Positions 5,508 to 7,319 of a DNA stretch of 7,319 bases are shown piece by piece. The translations under genes were made by a program, and so were the position numbers. The notes below the pieces were generated by a model, which searched no databases, had not been told where the DNA came from, and saw nothing but the letters and a program-made list of their open reading frames with translations. The stretch spans positions 1-7,319 of the forward strand of contig JAPLDC010000324.1 of NCBI GenBank assembly GCA_026391935.1. The letters run 5' to 3'. The DNA is from Bacteroidota bacterium. Its GTDB lineage: Bacteria > Bacteroidota > Bacteroidia > 2-12-FULL-35-15. Each line of letters begins with the position of its first letter. The first letter of the stretch is position 1.

Positions 5508-7319
5508 ATGAAACAATTTTTAAAAAAAATATCACTACCAATAATTGGTTTACTATTTTCTTTTTCAGCAAGTGCTCAAACATACACCTGGACAGGATAC
5601 CCAGCAAATGCAACTACTTGGAATCCTTCTGCCAATTTTCACGTTACTACCTCTACAGCAGGTGGAGGCTCTTTTGACAGACGAGAAAGCGGAACAGCTG
5701 CTCTTTCTCCTATTTCAGGGACTGGTGGAAGTACGGCGCAAAATTGCACTACTTATACAGGCTTAAGGCTGGAGATGAGTGGTGCAGGGAACTCTTTAGG
5801 TACAGCAGTTTGGAATAATAGTACAACTGTTACTATTACCTTTCCAACTTTTCTTTGTGCTCCTGTAACTTTTAATATTTACGATATAACAGAAACATTT
5901 TACAACGATGGAACAAATAATTATGTTTACTATCAGGATAAAATTTCCATCTCCGCAACAGATAATTTAAGTGCGGCAGTAATTCCAAGTGCTACTACCC
6001 TTGGGCCAATTGACAACACAATAGTAGGAAGTTCAAGAGTATTGGTGGCAAATGGACTAAATGGAGCTTGTAAAAATCAAGCAATTTCTGTTGGTGTTGC
6101 AGGACAACAAATACAATCCATCACTATTGTTTATTCAAATCAGGATTTACCTACTCATTGCCCTACTCCAGTTGGTTCTCCTCCACGTTATGGAATTTCA
6201 CAATACGAATATGTTTTTATTTCTCCTATTACCGGAACGGCTCCTCCTACAGCATCTATCTCATCTTCTGTAATACCTTGTGGTTCAACAACAGCAATAT
6301 TAACAGCAACAACTTCTGCAGGCTCTCCAACATACTCTTGGACAGGGCCGGGAACAATTGTTTCTCCAGCGGCTGCAAGTACATCCGTAACGGGAGCAGG
6401 AACTTATACAGTAACGATCAATCCGGGGGGGTGCAGTTCAACTGCAACTTTTACAGTTGCGGCCAGTGGAACACCGCCCAATGTTACAGCAACTGCGGCA
6501 CAAACTGTCACCTGTAGTTCACCAACGATTTCAGCCTCCTCCTCCAGTTCGCCCGTTACATATAGTTGGGCCGGAGGTGTGGCTTCCGGAGGTTCAACGT
6601 CCACGCCAACAATAACTTCCTCAGGAACCTATACTGTTACGGTTACAAATACAAGTACCGGTTGCACAAATTCAGCAACAGTGTTAGCAACAATGAATAA
6701 TACGCCACCTGTTGTCACCTCATCAAGCAATAATAATATTTCGTGTATTACACCAAATGCAACATTAACGGGAGTTAGTTCAGGTACGATGGTTTGGAAT
6801 GGAGGAGCATTAGTGAACGCTGCTAATCCGGCAACGGTAACCGCTGCAGGAACCTATACGGTTACTTCGACAACAGCAGCGAACGGATGTACTGCGACTT
6901 CAACAGTGACTATAACAGGGAATACAACGCCTCCTGTAGTCACCTCTTCAAGTTCTGGTAACTTGACTTGTACTACTTTAAACTCGACACTGACAGGAGT
7001 TAGTGCCGGCACTATGGTTTGGAATGGAGGATCATTAGTGAATGCAGCTAATCCTGCATCAGTTTCTGCTATCGGAACCTATACAGTTACTTCTACAACT
7101 GCTGCTAATGGCTGTACTGCTACTTCAACGGTGACAATAACTTCAAACACTACTCCACCCGCTGTTACATCTGCAGGTACAGGAAATTTAACATGTACAA
7201 CATTGAATTCTACATTAACTGGAACAAGCACAGGAACTATGGTTTGGAATGGCGGAGCATTAGTGAATGCTGCAAACCCTGCTTCTGTTTCTGCTGCAGG
7301 AACGTATACGGTTACTTCT
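5508..7319 (+). CDS. Large secreted adhesin-like protein with Ig/PKD-like repeats, 3' end outside window
   Basis: This reading frame stays open for 604 codons and runs off the window. The ATG at 5508 gives a classic Sec signal peptide (MKQFLKK, hydrophobic core, cut after FSFSASA at residue 23). Residues 24-243 form a unique, beta-rich, Ser/Thr/Asn-rich domain that I do not recognise. From 244 onward come Ig/PKD-like repeats at 244-321, 322-398, 399-473, 474-548 and 549-604 (cut). Each has a Pro-Pro entry, a core Trp (YSW or MVW) and a closing GTYTVT strand. The four repeats seen in full (up to 548) carry two cysteines each (258/309, 336/386, 413/461, 488/536) and the cut one shows its first (563), which suggests one disulfide per domain. 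Such proteins in Bacteroidota are usually cell-surface adhesins or filaments secreted by the type IX system, ending in a sorting or CHU_C domain. That end is not visible here, so the secretion route and function are inference. The gene is divergent from the two-component operon. Confidence 0.86.
   Translation, partial: MKQFLKKISLPIIGLLFSFSASAQTYTWTGYPANATTWNPSANFHVTTSTAGGGSFDRRESGTAALSPISGTGGSTAQNCTTYTGLRLEMSGAGNSLGTAVWNNSTTVTITFPTFLCAPVTFNIYDITETFYNDGTNNYVYYQDKISISATDNLSAAVIPSATTLGPIDNTIVGSSRVLVANGLNGACKNQAISVGVAGQQIQSITIVYSNQDLPTHCPTPVGSPPRYGISQYEYVFISPITGTAPPTASISSSVIPCGSTTAILTATTSAGSPTYSWTGPGTIVSPAAASTSVTGAGTYTVTINPGGCSSTATFTVAASGTPPNVTATAAQTVTCSSPTISASSSSSPVTYSWAGGVASGGSTSTPTITSSGTYTVTVTNTSTGCTNSATVLATMNNTPPVVTSSSNNNISCITPNATLTGVSSGTMVWNGGALVNAANPATVTAAGTYTVTSTTAANGCTATSTVTITGNTTPPVVTSSSSGNLTCTTLNSTLTGVSAGTMVWNGGSLVNAANPASVSAIGTYTVTSTTAANGCTATSTVTITSNTTPPAVTSAGTGNLTCTTLNSTLTGTSTGTMVWNGGALVNAANPASVSAAGTYTVTS
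6702..7319 (+). repeat. Tandem 225-bp coding repeat, 2.75 copies
   Basis: Three units start at 6702, 6927 and 7152, the last cut by the window edge, with an exact period of 225 bp (75 codons). Each begins with codons for Thr-Pro-Pro and contains MVWNGG, LVNAANPA and GTYTVTS. Two more diverged units of the same fold precede them at 6237 and 6471. The array probably continues beyond the window. Confidence 0.92.

Noticed and set aside
6158..6517. 119-codon plus-strand frame within the adhesin-like gene, rich in Ser, Asn and Cys
   Set aside because: It is a frame-shifted shadow of the repeat gene with low-complexity translation and no domain signs.
6404..6604. 66-codon minus-strand frame
   Set aside because: It is antisense to the repeat region; its Val/Glu/Pro-rich translation mirrors the Thr/Gly/Ser codons of the real gene.
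6702..7319. Regular repeats considered as a CRISPR array
   Set aside because: The 225-bp units are translated in frame into a repeated protein domain and have no short repeat plus unique spacer structure.

Overview
The window looks like chromosomal DNA from a member of the Bacteroidota (Flavobacteriia/Cytophagia-like). The evidence is AT-rich sequence, start codons preceded by A-rich stretches without clear Shine-Dalgarno sites, promoter-like TTTG / TAnnTTTG elements, a TPR sensor kinase paired with a LuxR-type regulator, and a secreted Ser/Thr-rich repeat protein of the type common in gliding or type IX-secreting species. The species cannot be named from this sequence.

Layout, left to right. 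Bases 1-25 are the 5' end of a tRNA gene on the minus strand, cut by the window edge. A small lipoprotein-type c-type cytochrome follows on the minus strand (132-521). A divergent intergenic region separates it from a plus-strand pair: lpxD (720-1766), the lipid A N-acyltransferase, and 16 bases later a PlsC/OlsA-like acyltransferase (1783-2637). Both act on acyl chains of membrane lipids and are probably co-transcribed. This pair converges on a two-component operon read on the minus strand. Its first gene is a TPR-containing membrane histidine kinase (3328-5316), which overlaps the NarL/LuxR response regulator (2669-3331) by 4 bases. A 191-bp divergent intergenic region holds a 14-bp dyad, a tandem AT-rich repeat and a GC-rich hairpin. 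It leads to a large secreted protein (5508 to beyond 7319) with a signal peptide, an unrecognised N-terminal domain and at least five Ig/PKD-like repeats of 75-78 residues. The last three repeats have an exact 225-bp period.

The window is mostly ordinary envelope biology, and I see no sign of a defence system, mobile element or CRISPR array. The points most worth a second look are: the open-ended adhesin-like gene, whose tandem repeats keep their protein sequence while their silent sites are scrambled; its divergent position next to the two-component operon with dyad and hairpin structures between them; a small cytochrome that seems to lack the usual methionine haem ligand; and two G7 tracts inside coding sequence.
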